Notes: generated by a model not told the origin, from the letters alone. Positions 8,179-16,111 are shown, counted from the stretch's first letter. The stretch is DNA of 33,190 nt from Porphyromonas sp. (GCF_030529325.1 NZ_JAUMXC010000020.1:1-33190); one strand, 5' to 3'. Translations and numbers: made by a program.

Positions 8179-8259
8179 AACCTTCGAAATCGATGTGTCT
8201 AACTTGATGAATGAAGTTGTCTAACTTGATGCACCAAGTTAGACAACCTTTTTTCGACC
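8179..8259 (+). repeat. 81-bp interspersed repeat, copy 1 (22-bp units plus palindrome)
   Basis: This block is nearly identical to 32567-32647 over 81 bases with no gaps and four substitutions (8183, 8230, 8234, 8256). It holds two direct units TCTAACTTGATG at 8198 and 8220, exactly 22 bp apart, and a third unit inverted. The second and third units make a perfect 13-bp stem (8216-8228 with 8235-8247) followed by six T. It lies in the divergent gap between glutaminyl cyclase and the LysM gene. Confidence 0.9.
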
Positions 8260-8416
8260 CTTGTCAAGTCTCCTTCGTTTTGTTTGCTTCCGGCATGTAT
8301 CTCTTTGCTCAAAAAGTGATGTGTTGAGGAATATCACACAGGGTATATACGCCATTTGGCACTTCGTTACTTGCGGATGAGTATGGGTAAATGAATATTG
8401 TATCATATTTTATCTG

Positions 8417-8424
8417 TATTTTTG
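8417..8424 (+). promoter_or_regulatory. -7 element upstream of the LysM gene (TATTTTTG)
   Basis: TATTTTTG matches TAnnTTTG, 22 bases before the ATG at 8447. The nearest TTG (8398-8400) is 16 bases away, short of the usual spacing. Confidence 0.5.
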
Positions 8425-8446
8425 TCGCGTACATTAGGTCTTTAGT

Positions 8447-10234
8447 ATGAATAGATTATTACAGATTTTAGCGATGGTGATGCTTACATCGCTGTCGTCG
8501 TGGGCTCACGTGTGGGACATGAGGGATGTGACAATGGGAGCGGCAATCCACCCGCCCTTGATGATAAGTGCTACTCAAAGCCCCCCAAAAGAGGTCTTTT
8601 ATCACGCTGTCGAGAGAGGAGAAACCCTCTCGTCTATCGCTCGCAAGTACAATGTCTCTGTGAACGATATATTGGCAGTCAATTCAAACCTTTCAAAAGA
8701 TAAAATCTCTGTCGGTATGATCATCCTTATTCCTCGTCGTGCCTTGGAGCCGAACAGAAGTAGGGATACAAAACAAGAGTCTCCGGTCCGTGAAGAGTCA
8801 AAGCCCACAAAGGTGCAAGACACTGCTCGTACAGTAACTCCTCAAGAGGTCCGTCAGGAACAGACGGTCAGAGGAAGTGTCAAGGATGAGACTCCCCGTA
8901 GAGATGTCGAACCACAGAGAGAGACTCCGCCACCTTCGACAAAGGGGCTGAGGCAGTACGTGGTGCCTTCCGGTCAGACGGTGTACAATATATGCAAGAT
9001 CACAGGCTGGAGCGAGGAGCAGCTACTGTATTACAATCCTCAGATAAAGAAAGGATTGCAGGCCGGTATGGCTATATTTATTCCCCAAGACACCGTATTG
9101 GGAGAGGTGCCACCTCCTGTGGCGCACGAGGAGAAAAAGCATAGTGTGACTACACCTATTATCCCTATCCGCCCATTTATCCCGACGATGCCGACACTCA
9201 AGATTGCCCTTGTCTTGCCTTTCAGTAATGATAGTGGTAATCGTTTTTCGGACTACTATGAGGGATTTTTGTTGGCAGTCAAGGAGACTCAAGAGGCCGG
9301 CAACAGTGTAGATCTGTATGTCTATGACTGTGCACCGAGCGCACTGCGCGCCACAATCAATGAGATGGATAAGCTCCCTTCGCTCGACTATATCATAGGT
9401 GGGGTGTCGGATGAGTCCATCAAACAGCTTGCTGCTGTGGCAGAACTCAAGGGCGCTTCATACGTCATCCCTTTCACTTCCAAGGGGTACAAACTTCCTG
9501 ATGTGAAGAACTCCTATATCTTTCAGATCAACACTCCGCACGATGTGATGAATAAGGTCGCCGCAGAGAGATTTGTCGAAGAGCATAGGGGCGAACATGT
9601 CTGCATCGTAAGGGATACTGTCACCGTCCATCCGAAGGGTGAGTTCGTCTCGACCCTCAAGGGATATATGGACGGCAATAACATCACCTACGAGGAAATG
9701 AAGGTCGATGGTCTGATGACAAAGGACGATATCCGACGTTTGTCCCAAGCTCATGAACGCACAGTGATGATCCCTACATCAGGTTCTTTGCGATCGGCTA
9801 CGGGTGTATTGTCTCCTATCGTCCATGCCATGGACAGCCTCGGTATCAACAATGTCACCGCCTTTGGTTATCCCGAATGGCAGACTTATTACGCTCTCAA
9901 TCAGTATATGACAAAAGTCAATGCTACGTTTTATACTCCTTTTTACGTCAATACCAAGACATCGGCATACAAGACATTTCAACGTGATTTTGTGACTTGG
10001 TTCAGCCATAGCATCGGCAATACTTATCCCAAATACAGTGTACTCGGATATGATACCGGTAAGTATTTCCTTTTCAAAAAGCCCGAAGGCCCCAATAGGT
10101 TTGGGAAAGCTGAGGAGCAAGGACTGCAGTCGCATTTTGACTTTGTCGCAGAGTCTCCGACATCGAGGAGATTTCACAACCAAGGTGTCATCTTTGTGCG
10201 TCATAGACCGGATGGAACTGTCGAGGGAGACTAA
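8447..10234 (+). CDS. LysM-repeat protein with periplasmic-binding-protein-like domain
   Basis: Exported cell-envelope protein of 595 residues. It starts with a signal peptide (about 1-20, ending SSWA). Two LysM peptidoglycan-binding modules follow at 51-97 (YHAVERGETLSSIARKY) and 168-213 (YVVPSGQTVYNICKITGW). The stretch between them (98-167) is Pro/Glu/Arg-rich, low-complexity and probably disordered. Residues 251-595 resemble a type I periplasmic-binding (ABC substrate-binding, LpoA-like) fold, beginning KIALVLPFSND. The combination suggests a protein anchored to the cell wall that senses or regulates envelope processes, not a transport receptor, as no ABC transporter genes are near. The next gene, a barrel, follows after 29 bp with no promoter seen, so the two are probably co-transcribed. 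Substrate unknown. Confidence 0.85.
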   Translation: MNRLLQILAMVMLTSLSSWAHVWDMRDVTMGAAIHPPLMISATQSPPKEVFYHAVERGETLSSIARKYNVSVNDILAVNSNLSKDKISVGMIILIPRRALEPNRSRDTKQESPVREESKPTKVQDTARTVTPQEVRQEQTVRGSVKDETPRRDVEPQRETPPPSTKGLRQYVVPSGQTVYNICKITGWSEEQLLYYNPQIKKGLQAGMAIFIPQDTVLGEVPPPVAHEEKKHSVTTPIIPIRPFIPTMPTLKIALVLPFSNDSGNRFSDYYEGFLLAVKETQEAGNSVDLYVYDCAPSALRATINEMDKLPSLDYIIGGVSDESIKQLAAVAELKGASYVIPFTSKGYKLPDVKNSYIFQINTPHDVMNKVAAERFVEEHRGEHVCIVRDTVTVHPKGEFVSTLKGYMDGNNITYEEMKVDGLMTKDDIRRLSQAHERTVMIPTSGSLRSATGVLSPIVHAMDSLGINNVTAFGYPEWQTYYALNQYMTKVNATFYTPFYVNTKTSAYKTFQRDFVTWFSHSIGNTYPKYSVLGYDTGKYFLFKKPEGPNRFGKAEEQGLQSHFDFVAESPTSRRFHNQGVIFVRHRPDGTVEGD

Positions 10235-10263
10235 TAGGATACTAAAGGTTTAAGATTATTTAT

Positions 10264-10941
10264 ATGAGAAACTTAGCAAAGCTATTGGCTTTGATCTCTT
10301 TACTGCTTGTGAGCACTCTGTCTTTGGGTGCTCAGCAACGTGCATTCAGACCCAAAGTAATGCTCGGTGCCATCGGAGGGGTGAACCTCTCCAACGTGGT
10401 ATTTGTCCCTTCTATCACACAGGGACTCAAGCAAGGGTTTGATGCCGGAATCGTATTCAGAGCCGATCTTGATGACTATTTCGGGATATGGGGGATCTGG
10501 ATAGAAGTAGACTACTCTCGCCGAGGATGGAAGGATCGCTATGATGAGAAGCCCGACTTATACTATGAGCGTGAGATGAACTTTGTCCACGTGCCCGTGA
10601 TGACCAATTACTCGACAGGGACAGGCCCTTTCAGATTTACTGTAAGCGTCGGCCCTCACTTTGGATATCTGCTCAATGACAGGAAAATAACAAACTTGGA
10701 CAGCTCCAACTCTGATGGGATCGTGATAGTACATCACGATAAGGAGATAGAAAGACCTTTTGCCTGGGGACTTGGTGGAGGAGTAGGGATCGAGTATGAG
10801 TGGAAGAGGATGGTCTTCGGTCTCAGGGGTAATTACTACCAGGGGCTGGGGGACTTTTTCAACAATGCTCGTTCGGAGACTTTCGGAAAGTCTGCCGAAC
10901 AGATCTTCTCGGCCAAAGGGTATTTGCTATTTGTTTTTTGA
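10264..10941 (+). CDS. PorT-family outer-membrane beta-barrel protein
   Basis: Predicted outer-membrane barrel of 225 residues. The signal peptide is about 1-23 (ending SLGA before QQ). The mature part begins KVMLGAIGGVNLSN, the start pattern of PF13568-type barrels (the PorT family), and ends in YLLFVF with a terminal Phe. Long strand-like segments such as FGIWGIWIEVDYSRRGW and FAWGLGGGVGIEYEW alternate with polar loops. PorT itself is part of the type IX secretion machinery of P. gingivalis, but this fold is shared by many Bacteroidetes barrels and I cannot assign that role from sequence. It follows the LysM protein by 29 bp, so the two may work together in the envelope. Confidence 0.75.
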   Translation: MRNLAKLLALISLLLVSTLSLGAQQRAFRPKVMLGAIGGVNLSNVVFVPSITQGLKQGFDAGIVFRADLDDYFGIWGIWIEVDYSRRGWKDRYDEKPDLYYEREMNFVHVPVMTNYSTGTGPFRFTVSVGPHFGYLLNDRKITNLDSSNSDGIVIVHHDKEIERPFAWGLGGGVGIEYEWKRMVFGLRGNYYQGLGDFFNNARSETFGKSAEQIFSAKGYLLFVF

Positions 10942-11002
10942 TGCCCGGTAGCAGATTGAGAGACCTCCCAAAGGATATTTATTTAAAAATACATGATATA
11001 GT

Positions 11003-12409
11003 ATGTCTGTTAAGAACCAACCGCAAAGTTATTTCGTACCATTTGTAATAATGGTCGTACTCATGTCGTTGATCGGGCTTATCACGAGTCTCAATCAACA
11101 GTTTCAAGTGCCTATGCAGGCGGCGTATCTCCTCCTCGGAGGGTCATATACCAATACGCTGACGACTCTATTGACGTTTTCATTCTTTGCTGCTTATCTT
11201 GTCATGGGGCCTTTGACTTCGAGATATGTCGAGCGTAATGGATACAAGAGATCTCTTATTTTTGGTCTTATCATTCTGATCGTTTCATTCGGCCTTTACC
11301 AGTTGTCTGCATACATCTTTGATACTTTTGACCTTCCCAACTTTGAGGCTTACATCAACGAGGCAAAGGCAATCCTCGATCTCAAAACTGACTCTCTCCA
11401 AGCGATGACGGCTAAGGCAGCAGAGACGGGAAACTTTGAAGTTGTCCTCACCAAGACCGGTGAGTATTCGTCTCTCAAGTATCTCCCCGGTGTCGTGATA
11501 CCTTATGCTTATTGGATATTTTTGCTTGCTGCTTTTGTCGCAGGTACGGCGCTGACTTACCTTCAGGTGGTCGTCAATCCTTACTTGGTGGCTTGCGATG
11601 TCAAGGGAACTTCCGGAGTACAGCGTCAAAGCATCGCAGGTGCGGGTAATTCTTTGATGAATACCCTTGCACCTTTCTTTGTGGCATACATCATCTTTTC
11701 GGGAAAAAGCGGTCTTGATATCAACATCAACACCCTCTATATCCCTATCCTCTGTCTGATGATCTTGGTCTTTTTGATTATTCTCTTTCTCAAGGGAACA
11801 ACCTTGCCAAGCATCGCAAGCACCGAAAAGAAAGTCGGAGAAGTTTTGCCTGACAGTATTTTCAGTTTCCGTCACCTCGTCCTCGGAGTTGTGGCGATAT
11901 TCACATACGTCGGAGTAGAGGTATGTATAGGTGCCAACCTCAACCTGTTTGCTATGGACAACGGTATCCTCTTCGCTCAAGCGGCGAATATGACGATGCT
12001 TTACTGGTCGGGACTCTTGATCGGTCGTCTTTTCGGTAGTCTTTTCAGCAAGATCAGCGGACAGACACAGCTCACCGGAGCTTCTGCAGGAGCTGCGATC
12101 CTCGTCTTCATAGCAATATATACGAACAATCCTTGGTTCCTTGTCGGGGTGGGACTGTTCCACTCTATCATGTGGCCTGCTATCTTCTCCTTGGCAATTG
12201 AGGGACTCGGACGTTATACATCCAAAGGTACAGGCCTCCTCATGATGGGTGTCGTGGGGGGAGCTATCCTGCCTCTTCTACAAGGTGGACTCGCTGATTA
12301 TTTTGGCAATTGGGAGTATACTTGGCTTATCGTTGCTATCGGTGAGATCTATCTCCTCTATTATGCTCTTTTCAGCAGTAGAGTGTACAAAAGGGATGTG
12401 CAACAATAA
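11003..12409 (+). CDS. FHS/FucP-type MFS sugar:proton symporter
   Basis: A 468-residue inner-membrane transporter with about 12 hydrophobic segments, resembling the fucose/glucose/galactose:H+ symporter branch of the major facilitator superfamily. Seen in the sequence: the first helix about 12-32, then FSFFAAYLVMGPLTSRYVERNGYKR at about 59-83, which resembles the FucP loop 2-3 signature. A periplasmic insertion at about 112-160 (Asp/Lys/Thr-rich) is longer than in FucP. The second half includes GVEVCIGANLNLF and SGLLIGRLFGSLF. The sugar cannot be deduced and no catabolic genes adjoin it. It follows the barrel gene by 61 bp and ends at a strong terminator (12437-12495). Confidence 0.85.
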   Translation: MSVKNQPQSYFVPFVIMVVLMSLIGLITSLNQQFQVPMQAAYLLLGGSYTNTLTTLLTFSFFAAYLVMGPLTSRYVERNGYKRSLIFGLIILIVSFGLYQLSAYIFDTFDLPNFEAYINEAKAILDLKTDSLQAMTAKAAETGNFEVVLTKTGEYSSLKYLPGVVIPYAYWIFLLAAFVAGTALTYLQVVVNPYLVACDVKGTSGVQRQSIAGAGNSLMNTLAPFFVAYIIFSGKSGLDININTLYIPILCLMILVFLIILFLKGTTLPSIASTEKKVGEVLPDSIFSFRHLVLGVVAIFTYVGVEVCIGANLNLFAMDNGILFAQAANMTMLYWSGLLIGRLFGSLFSKISGQTQLTGASAGAAILVFIAIYTNNPWFLVGVGLFHSIMWPAIFSLAIEGLGRYTSKGTGLLMMGVVGGAILPLLQGGLADYFGNWEYTWLIVAIGEIYLLYYALFSSRVYKRDVQQ

Positions 12410-12436
12410 AGTCGATGCCATAAGGACTATATGATT

Positions 12437-12496
12437 AAAACAAAAGCAATACGCCTATGATCCATAAGGGGTCATAGGCGTATTGCCTTTGTTTTG
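12437..12496. terminator. Strong bidirectional terminator after the MFS gene
   Basis: AAAACAAAAGCAATACGCC and following bases pair with 12467-12495 in a stem of more than 20 bp with one bulged A. The loop is about four bases around ATAA. The outer stem is A/T-rich on both sides, so it can act in both directions. Confidence 0.85.
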
Positions 12497-12704
12497 ATAT
12501 AAATTTGACGAAACAGAGTCTTTTGTTCTTTTCTGTCCGAGTAGGGTAGGAGGCTCTCAATGAGGGTAGCTTCGATCAAGAGAGAACCCTCCATTTTACT
12601 TATGTCCCGGACAATGCCTTGCTGTGGCTGTCGCTTCTGAGAAGGTCCCTTGTTTTCGACAGTATGATTTATCTTAGCTCAAACGCTCCGCTCCGATGGG
12701 CGGA

Positions 12705-12778
12705 GAAAGGTTGTCTGACTTGACTGATCAAGGTAGGTGTATCGATTCATCAAGTTAGATGCATTATTTTCGGGAGGT
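12705..12778 (-). repeat. Diverged inverted copy of the 81-bp repeat
   Basis: Aligned without gaps to the reverse complement of 8179-8259, I count about 50 of 74 bases identical. The unit cores are kept (TTGTCTGACTTG at 12711, CAAGGTAG at 12729, CAAGTTAGA at 12751). The 22-bp spacing between the last two is exact. The palindrome is degraded, so this looks like an old copy. Confidence 0.65.
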
Positions 12779-12846
12779 GTGTAGCTCCTCTTACCAAACG
12801 AGGCATTTTCAGCCTCCTTTTTCTTAGGTAGGGAAAGGAGGTATAT

Positions 12847-12886
12847 AAAAAGCAACTCACTGCAAGAGTACCTTGTAGTGAGTTGC
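12847..12886 (-). terminator. Minus-strand terminator for the GlsB-like gene
   Basis: GCAACTCACTGCAAG (12852-12866) pairs with 12872-12886 with one G-U wobble around a 5-base loop. Read on the minus strand the stem is followed by five T (12847-12851), giving a classic intrinsic terminator 120 bp after the gene. Confidence 0.8.
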
Positions 12887-13007
12887 AACAAATCCTTTGT
12901 CCCGAAGAGTCTGATGCCCTGATCGGGGACAATAATAGGGTTTTGACTCAGATGTCTTGTGTGAGTCCCCTCAACGGAAGGGATGACTCTCACAGCGCAT
13001 GAGACCT

Positions 13008-13256
13008 TTATTTCTTTCTGTTGAAAAGCCCTGCAATAAAGAGAATAATACAAGCTCCGACAACAGAGACAATAAGTTGTCCCCAAAATCCTTCGTCAGC
13101 AGTTGCACCAAAGAATCCGTAGACCCATTTTCCCACGATACTACCAAGAAGTCCGAGGATGATATTTTTGATCCAACCGAGTGAGCCGTTACGCATGATG
13201 GCAGAGCCGATAAGTCCTGCAAGAAGTCCGATGACGATAGTAAGTATCCATCCCAT
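13008..13256 (-). CDS. GlsB/YeaQ/YmgE-family small membrane protein
   Basis: An 82-residue inner-membrane protein of the transglycosylase-associated/GlsB stress family, for which no enzymatic activity is established. Three hydrophobic segments are visible: WILTIVIGLLAGLIGSAIM (about 3-21), the region IKNIILGLLGSIVGKWVY (29-46) and LIVSVVGACIILFIAGLF (61-78). The glycine-zipper pattern GLLAGLIGSA and the ILGLLGSIVG repeat are typical. It ends in NRKK. It lies downstream of an ECF sigma factor on the same strand, separated by a terminator-like hairpin (13295-13347). No TAnnTTTG element is visible just upstream, so partial read-through from the sigma gene is plausible. Homologues are often stress-induced, which would fit. 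Confidence 0.9.
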   Translation of the reverse strand: MGWILTIVIGLLAGLIGSAIMRNGSLGWIKNIILGLLGSIVGKWVYGFFGATADEGFWGQLIVSVVGACIILFIAGLFNRKK

Positions 13257-13294
13257 AGTTTTTTATCCTTTCTTTTAGTTATTACTTGTAGTTT

Positions 13295-13347
13295 AAAAAA
13301 CAAGTGCTGTCTCACGGAGACCTGTCAGCCTCGGTAAGTACAGCACT
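13295..13347 (-). terminator. Terminator or attenuator between ECF sigma and GlsB-like gene
   Basis: AGTGCTGT (13303-13310) pairs with ACAGCACT (13340-13347). On the minus strand the hairpin is followed by TGTTTTTT (13295-13302). The stem is only 8 bp with a long loop, so termination may be incomplete. Confidence 0.6.
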
Positions 13348-13399
13348 CGCGAGTTATTTTTATCGTTTGATAGCAGAATCTTGATCTCCCATCTCAAAA

Positions 13400-13924
13400 T
13401 CATTTCACATAATCCGCAAGTACACTCTGAAGTTGCTTGCGAGCAAAGAAAATACGACTCTTTACGGTCCCTATGGGCAGGTCGAGCGCATCTGCGATTT
13501 CTTTGTACTTGAACCCGGCAAGAAACATCGAAAAAGGCTGCTTGAGATCATCGCTGAGACCTTCAATAGCGCCATTGATTTCCTTTATGCTTAGCTCGTG
13601 GTAAGGTGTGCTGATACCGATGTTGTCACTCTGAGCCCCTACGTATGCGAGATCCGCATTGGCATCGATGATCGAGTGGGTACGTATGATGCGGTGGTAG
13701 TTGTTGATGAACAAGTTGCGCATCACAGTGAAGACCCACCCCTTGAAGTTGGTATTTTCTCTGTATTTATCTCTATTGGAGAGTACTTTGAGTGTCGTCT
13801 CTTGTCTCAAATCTTCGGCAGTCTCTCTGTCAGCAGTCAGAGAAAGCGCGAAGCTATACATATTGTCTTGAAGCTGAACAAGATTCTCATCAAAGAACGC
13901 CTTGGATGCCATTGTATTCTCCAT
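13400..13924 (-). CDS. ECF-type RNA polymerase sigma factor
   Basis: A 174-residue alternative sigma factor of the extracytoplasmic-function group. Region 2 spans about 18-85, with AEDLRQETTLKVL (36-48) and FKGWVFTVMRNLFINNYHR (60-78) for -10 recognition and core binding. Region 4 spans about 112-170, with the helix-turn-helix YKEIADALDLPIGTVKSRI (140-158). No anti-sigma factor gene is adjacent, so its control is not evident. A well-formed promoter on the minus strand (14000-14029) lies 76 bases upstream. The start could also be Met5 (ATG at 13910-13912). The downstream GlsB-like protein may be part of its regulon or just a neighbour (inference). Confidence 0.9.
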   Translation of the reverse strand: MENTMASKAFFDENLVQLQDNMYSFALSLTADRETAEDLRQETTLKVLSNRDKYRENTNFKGWVFTVMRNLFINNYHRIIRTHSIIDANADLAYVGAQSDNIGISTPYHELSIKEINGAIEGLSDDLKQPFSMFLAGFKYKEIADALDLPIGTVKSRIFFARKQLQSVLADYVK

Positions 13925-13999
13925 ATCCTGTGTATATTTGAGTCTTTGTTTATGCTTGTGGTGATGATTGGAATATTTTAGTTAAATGTTCCATGAATT

Positions 14000-14029
14000 C
14001 AAATTTACGAAGAATAATTGATAAACCAA
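14000..14029 (-). promoter_or_regulatory. Promoter of the ECF sigma gene (TTG-N19-TAAATTTG)
   Basis: On the minus strand TTG (14029-14027) is followed after 19 bases by TAAATTTG (14007-14000), matching the Bacteroidetes housekeeping consensus. The sigma factor thus appears to be transcribed by the primary sigma. Confidence 0.65.
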
Positions 14030-14154
14030 CACGGTTTGGTATAATTAACAAGCCTGTATTCAAATGACTTATTCTCTTCGTTTCTTAGCTTTATCATCGT
14101 CAGATGCAGTACTCTCCGCATCTCCGGAGGGCAAAACAAGGGTAAAAACAATTG

Positions 14155-14186
14155 TTTGTGGTAATCCGGAATTTGTACTACCTTTG
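14155..14186 (+). promoter_or_regulatory. Promoter of the queuosine operon (TTTG-N20-TACCTTTG)
   Basis: TTTG at 14155-14158, then 20 bases, then TACCTTTG at 14179-14186: a near-ideal Bacteroidetes promoter. The start of transcription should be near 14192, giving a leader of about 70 bases that contains the riboswitch candidate. Confidence 0.75.
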
Positions 14187-14225
14187 CAGCCCAAAATAAT
14201 TACATTCGATGTCGCAAACAGCGAC

Positions 14226-14259
14226 CGTGTATTCTAGAACACCACGTAAAAAACAGGAA
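14226..14259 (+). promoter_or_regulatory. Candidate preQ1-I riboswitch
   Basis: The leader can fold like the small preQ1 class I aptamer. P1 is CGTG (14226-14229) with CACG (14243-14246). The loop TATTCTAGAACAC shares TTCTAG and ACAC with the B. subtilis queC aptamer loop and places C14242 where the preQ1-pairing cytosine should be. The A-rich tail TAAAAAAC (14247-14254) is the same as in B. subtilis. The pseudoknot would pair TTCT (14232-14235) with AGGA (14255-14258), the likely ribosome-binding sequence three bases before the ATG. Ligand binding would therefore block translation. P1 is short (4 bp) and the pseudoknot has one G-U pair. A 5-bp hairpin (14211-14225) precedes it. The downstream genes are exactly the expected regulon. 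Confidence 0.7.
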
Positions 14260-14261
14260 TT

Positions 14262-14942
14262 ATGAAAGAAAAAGTATCTATCCCTTTCATGCTGCTCGGT
14301 ATCTTGTTCAATGTATGCCTTATCGCAGCTAACCTTCTTGAAACCAAAGTTATAAGTGTGTTTGGCCTGGATGTTACAGCCGGACTTTTGGTTTTTCCCG
14401 TCTCTTACATCATCAATGACTGCATCGCAGAGGTGTGGGGCTTCAAAAAAGCTCGTCTCATCATCTGGAGTGGGTTTGCCATGAATGCCTTTGTGTGTGC
14501 GCTTGGACTGATCGCCGTGGCTCTACCCGCTGCGTCCTTTTGGGAGGGTGAAGAGCACTTCAATTTTGTCTTTGGTATGGCTCCAAGGATCCTCGTTGCA
14601 AGTATGCTCGCATTCCTTGTCGGTTCGTTCCTCAATGCCTATGTGATGAGTAAGATGAAGATTGCCAGCGGCGGAAAGAACTTCTCTGCTCGTGCAGTCG
14701 TTTCTACCTTGGTCGGTGAGACTGCAGACTCTATCATCTTTTTCCCCATCGCCTTTGCCGGGATCATCGAGTGGAACAATCTCCTCGGGCTCATGGCACT
14801 TCAGGTGGTCCTCAAGTCTCTCTATGAGGTCATCATCCTACCTATCACGATACGTGTGGTCAAAGCGATCAAGCGCATCGAAGGAATCGATGTCTTCGAT
14901 AAGGATATCTCTTACAACGTATTGAAGATAAAGGATATCTGA
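14262..14942 (+). CDS. yhhQ: Queuosine precursor transporter (YhhQ/VUT family)
   Basis: A 226-residue inner-membrane protein predicted to import queuosine precursors (preQ0/preQ1 in E. coli YhhQ). Six or so hydrophobic helices are visible, starting at about 5-25. The family pattern [19 protein letters not shown] occurs near 47-65, and [20 protein letters not shown] near 144-163 carries the second conserved acidic motif. Length matches the family. It is the first gene of a three-gene operon with queC (4-bp gap) and queF, behind a consensus promoter and a preQ1-I-like leader, all of which support the assignment. Having both import and late synthesis genes in one operon suggests salvage and de novo supply are controlled together. 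Confidence 0.92.
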   Translation: MKEKVSIPFMLLGILFNVCLIAANLLETKVISVFGLDVTAGLLVFPVSYIINDCIAEVWGFKKARLIIWSGFAMNAFVCALGLIAVALPAASFWEGEEHFNFVFGMAPRILVASMLAFLVGSFLNAYVMSKMKIASGGKNFSARAVVSTLVGETADSIIFFPIAFAGIIEWNNLLGLMALQVVLKSLYEVIILPITIRVVKAIKRIEGIDVFDKDISYNVLKIKDI

Positions 14943-14946
14943 TTTG

Positions 14947-15603
14947 ATGGATAGAAATTCGGCACTTGTCGTTTTTAGTGGCGGGCAAGACTCTACGACT
15001 TGTCTTTTTTGGGCCAAGAAACACTTCGAGCATGTACGTGCTCTGTGTTTTGACTATGGTCAGAAGCACAGAAAAGAAGTCGAGTTGGCACGCAAGATTG
15101 CGGAGGAAGCCGGTGTGCCTTTCGAACTGAAAGATGTATCGTTCATCGGAACTCTCGGACGAAACGCACTCACCGATACAACGATCGAGATGGATAGGGA
15201 AAAACCGGAAGGAGATGTCCCAAATACATTTGTTCCCGGACGCAACCTGTTCTTCCTGAGTATCGCAGCAGTGTATGCTAGAGAACTGGGGATCGGGGAT
15301 CTCGTGACAGGTGTCTCTCAGACGGACTTCAGCGGTTATCCCGATTGTAGAGACACGTTCATCAAGTCTCTCAATGTGACCCTCAACCTTGCGATGGAAG
15401 AGTCCTTTGTGCTCCACACTCCTCTGATGTGGCTGGATAAGTCAGAAACATGGGCTCTCGCCGATCAACTCGGGGTACTTGATCTTATCAGGTATGAGAC
15501 CTTGACTTGTTACAATGGCATTCAGGGCGACGGTTGTGGTGATTGTCCCGCTTGCACACTGAGGCGTGAGGGACTGGAGCGCTATCTGGCAACGAAAAAG
15601 TAA
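14947..15603 (+). CDS. queC: 7-cyano-7-deazaguanine (preQ0) synthase
   Basis: Converts 7-carboxy-7-deazaguanine to preQ0 using ATP and ammonia. About 218 residues. The PP-loop ATP pyrophosphatase motif is SGGQDS at 11-16. [27 protein letters not shown] and [15 protein letters not shown] are family signatures. The zinc site is formed by Cys188, Cys197, Cys200 and Cys203 near the C-terminus. I start at ATG 14947-14949, four bases after the transporter stop. A TTG codon directly before it is in frame but unlikely. It is followed by queF. queD and queE are not in this window and must lie elsewhere if the pathway is complete. Confidence 0.97.
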   Translation: MDRNSALVVFSGGQDSTTCLFWAKKHFEHVRALCFDYGQKHRKEVELARKIAEEAGVPFELKDVSFIGTLGRNALTDTTIEMDREKPEGDVPNTFVPGRNLFFLSIAAVYARELGIGDLVTGVSQTDFSGYPDCRDTFIKSLNVTLNLAMEESFVLHTPLMWLDKSETWALADQLGVLDLIRYETLTCYNGIQGDGCGDCPACTLRREGLERYLATKK

Positions 15604-15647
15604 AGTGAAGCCGGACAACAATTGAAAACAAAAAGAAACTACCGACT

Positions 15648-16103
15648 ATGAGCGAATTAAAAGATCAGCTTTCTCTCTTAGGGAGAACAACAGAGTACAA
15701 GCAAGACTATGCTCCCGAGGTATTGGAGGCTTTTGACAATAAGCATCCGGAAAATGACTATTGGGTACGATTCAATTGCCCTGAGTTCACGAGCCTGTGT
15801 CCCATCACCGGACAACCCGACTTTGCAGAGATAAGGATCAGTTATATCCCCGATGTGAAGATGGTTGAGAGCAAGAGTCTGAAATTGTATATGTTCAGTT
15901 TCCGCAATCACGGGGGCTTTCACGAAGATTGTGTCAATCTCATCATGAAAGACCTCATCGCACTCATGGATCCCAAGTATATTGAGGTGACAGGTATCTT
16001 CACTCCTCGTGGAGGGATCTCTATCTACCCTTATGCCAACTATGGCCGTCCGGGTACAAAGTACGAGCGTATGGCCGAACAACGCCTCATGACCCGGGAG
16101 TGA
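15648..16103 (+). CDS. queF: NADPH-dependent preQ0 reductase (QueF)
   Basis: Reduces the nitrile of preQ0 to the aminomethyl group of preQ1, a GTP cyclohydrolase-like tunnelling-fold enzyme. The 151-residue protein is of the short, unimodular QueF type. The thioimide-forming cysteine is Cys51 in [13 protein letters not shown] with the partner Asp58. The QueF-specific NADPH motif is seen as ESKSLKLY, followed by [10 protein letters not shown]. It lies 44 bp after queC and ends 8 bp from the convergent S24 regulator gene, with no room for a separate terminator. Confidence 0.97.
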   Translation: MSELKDQLSLLGRTTEYKQDYAPEVLEAFDNKHPENDYWVRFNCPEFTSLCPITGQPDFAEIRISYIPDVKMVESKSLKLYMFSFRNHGGFHEDCVNLIMKDLIALMDPKYIEVTGIFTPRGGISIYPYANYGRPGTKYERMAEQRLMTRE

Positions 16104-16111
16104 TCACTTCG

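Larger units (their letters stand above)
12497..13007. other. Gene-poor segment with hairpins and a repeat
   Basis: I find no convincing coding frame in these 500 bases. Open frames on the minus strand overlap the GlsB-like gene in another frame. Present are a weak hairpin (GAGGGT 12562-12567 with ACCCTC 12586-12591), a possible nested hairpin (12628-12662), the diverged repeat 12705-12778 and a minus-strand terminator 12847-12886. A small RNA is possible but unsupported. Confidence 0.5.

Noticed and set aside
11285-12163. 292-residue open frame antisense to the MFS transporter
   Set aside because: Charged, low-information sequence opposite a clear 12-helix transporter; a shadow frame.
12679-13086. 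135-residue minus-strand frame overlapping the GlsB-like gene
   Set aside because: It runs through a terminator hairpin and the repeat and has no protein-like pattern. The GlsB-like frame is clearly the real one.
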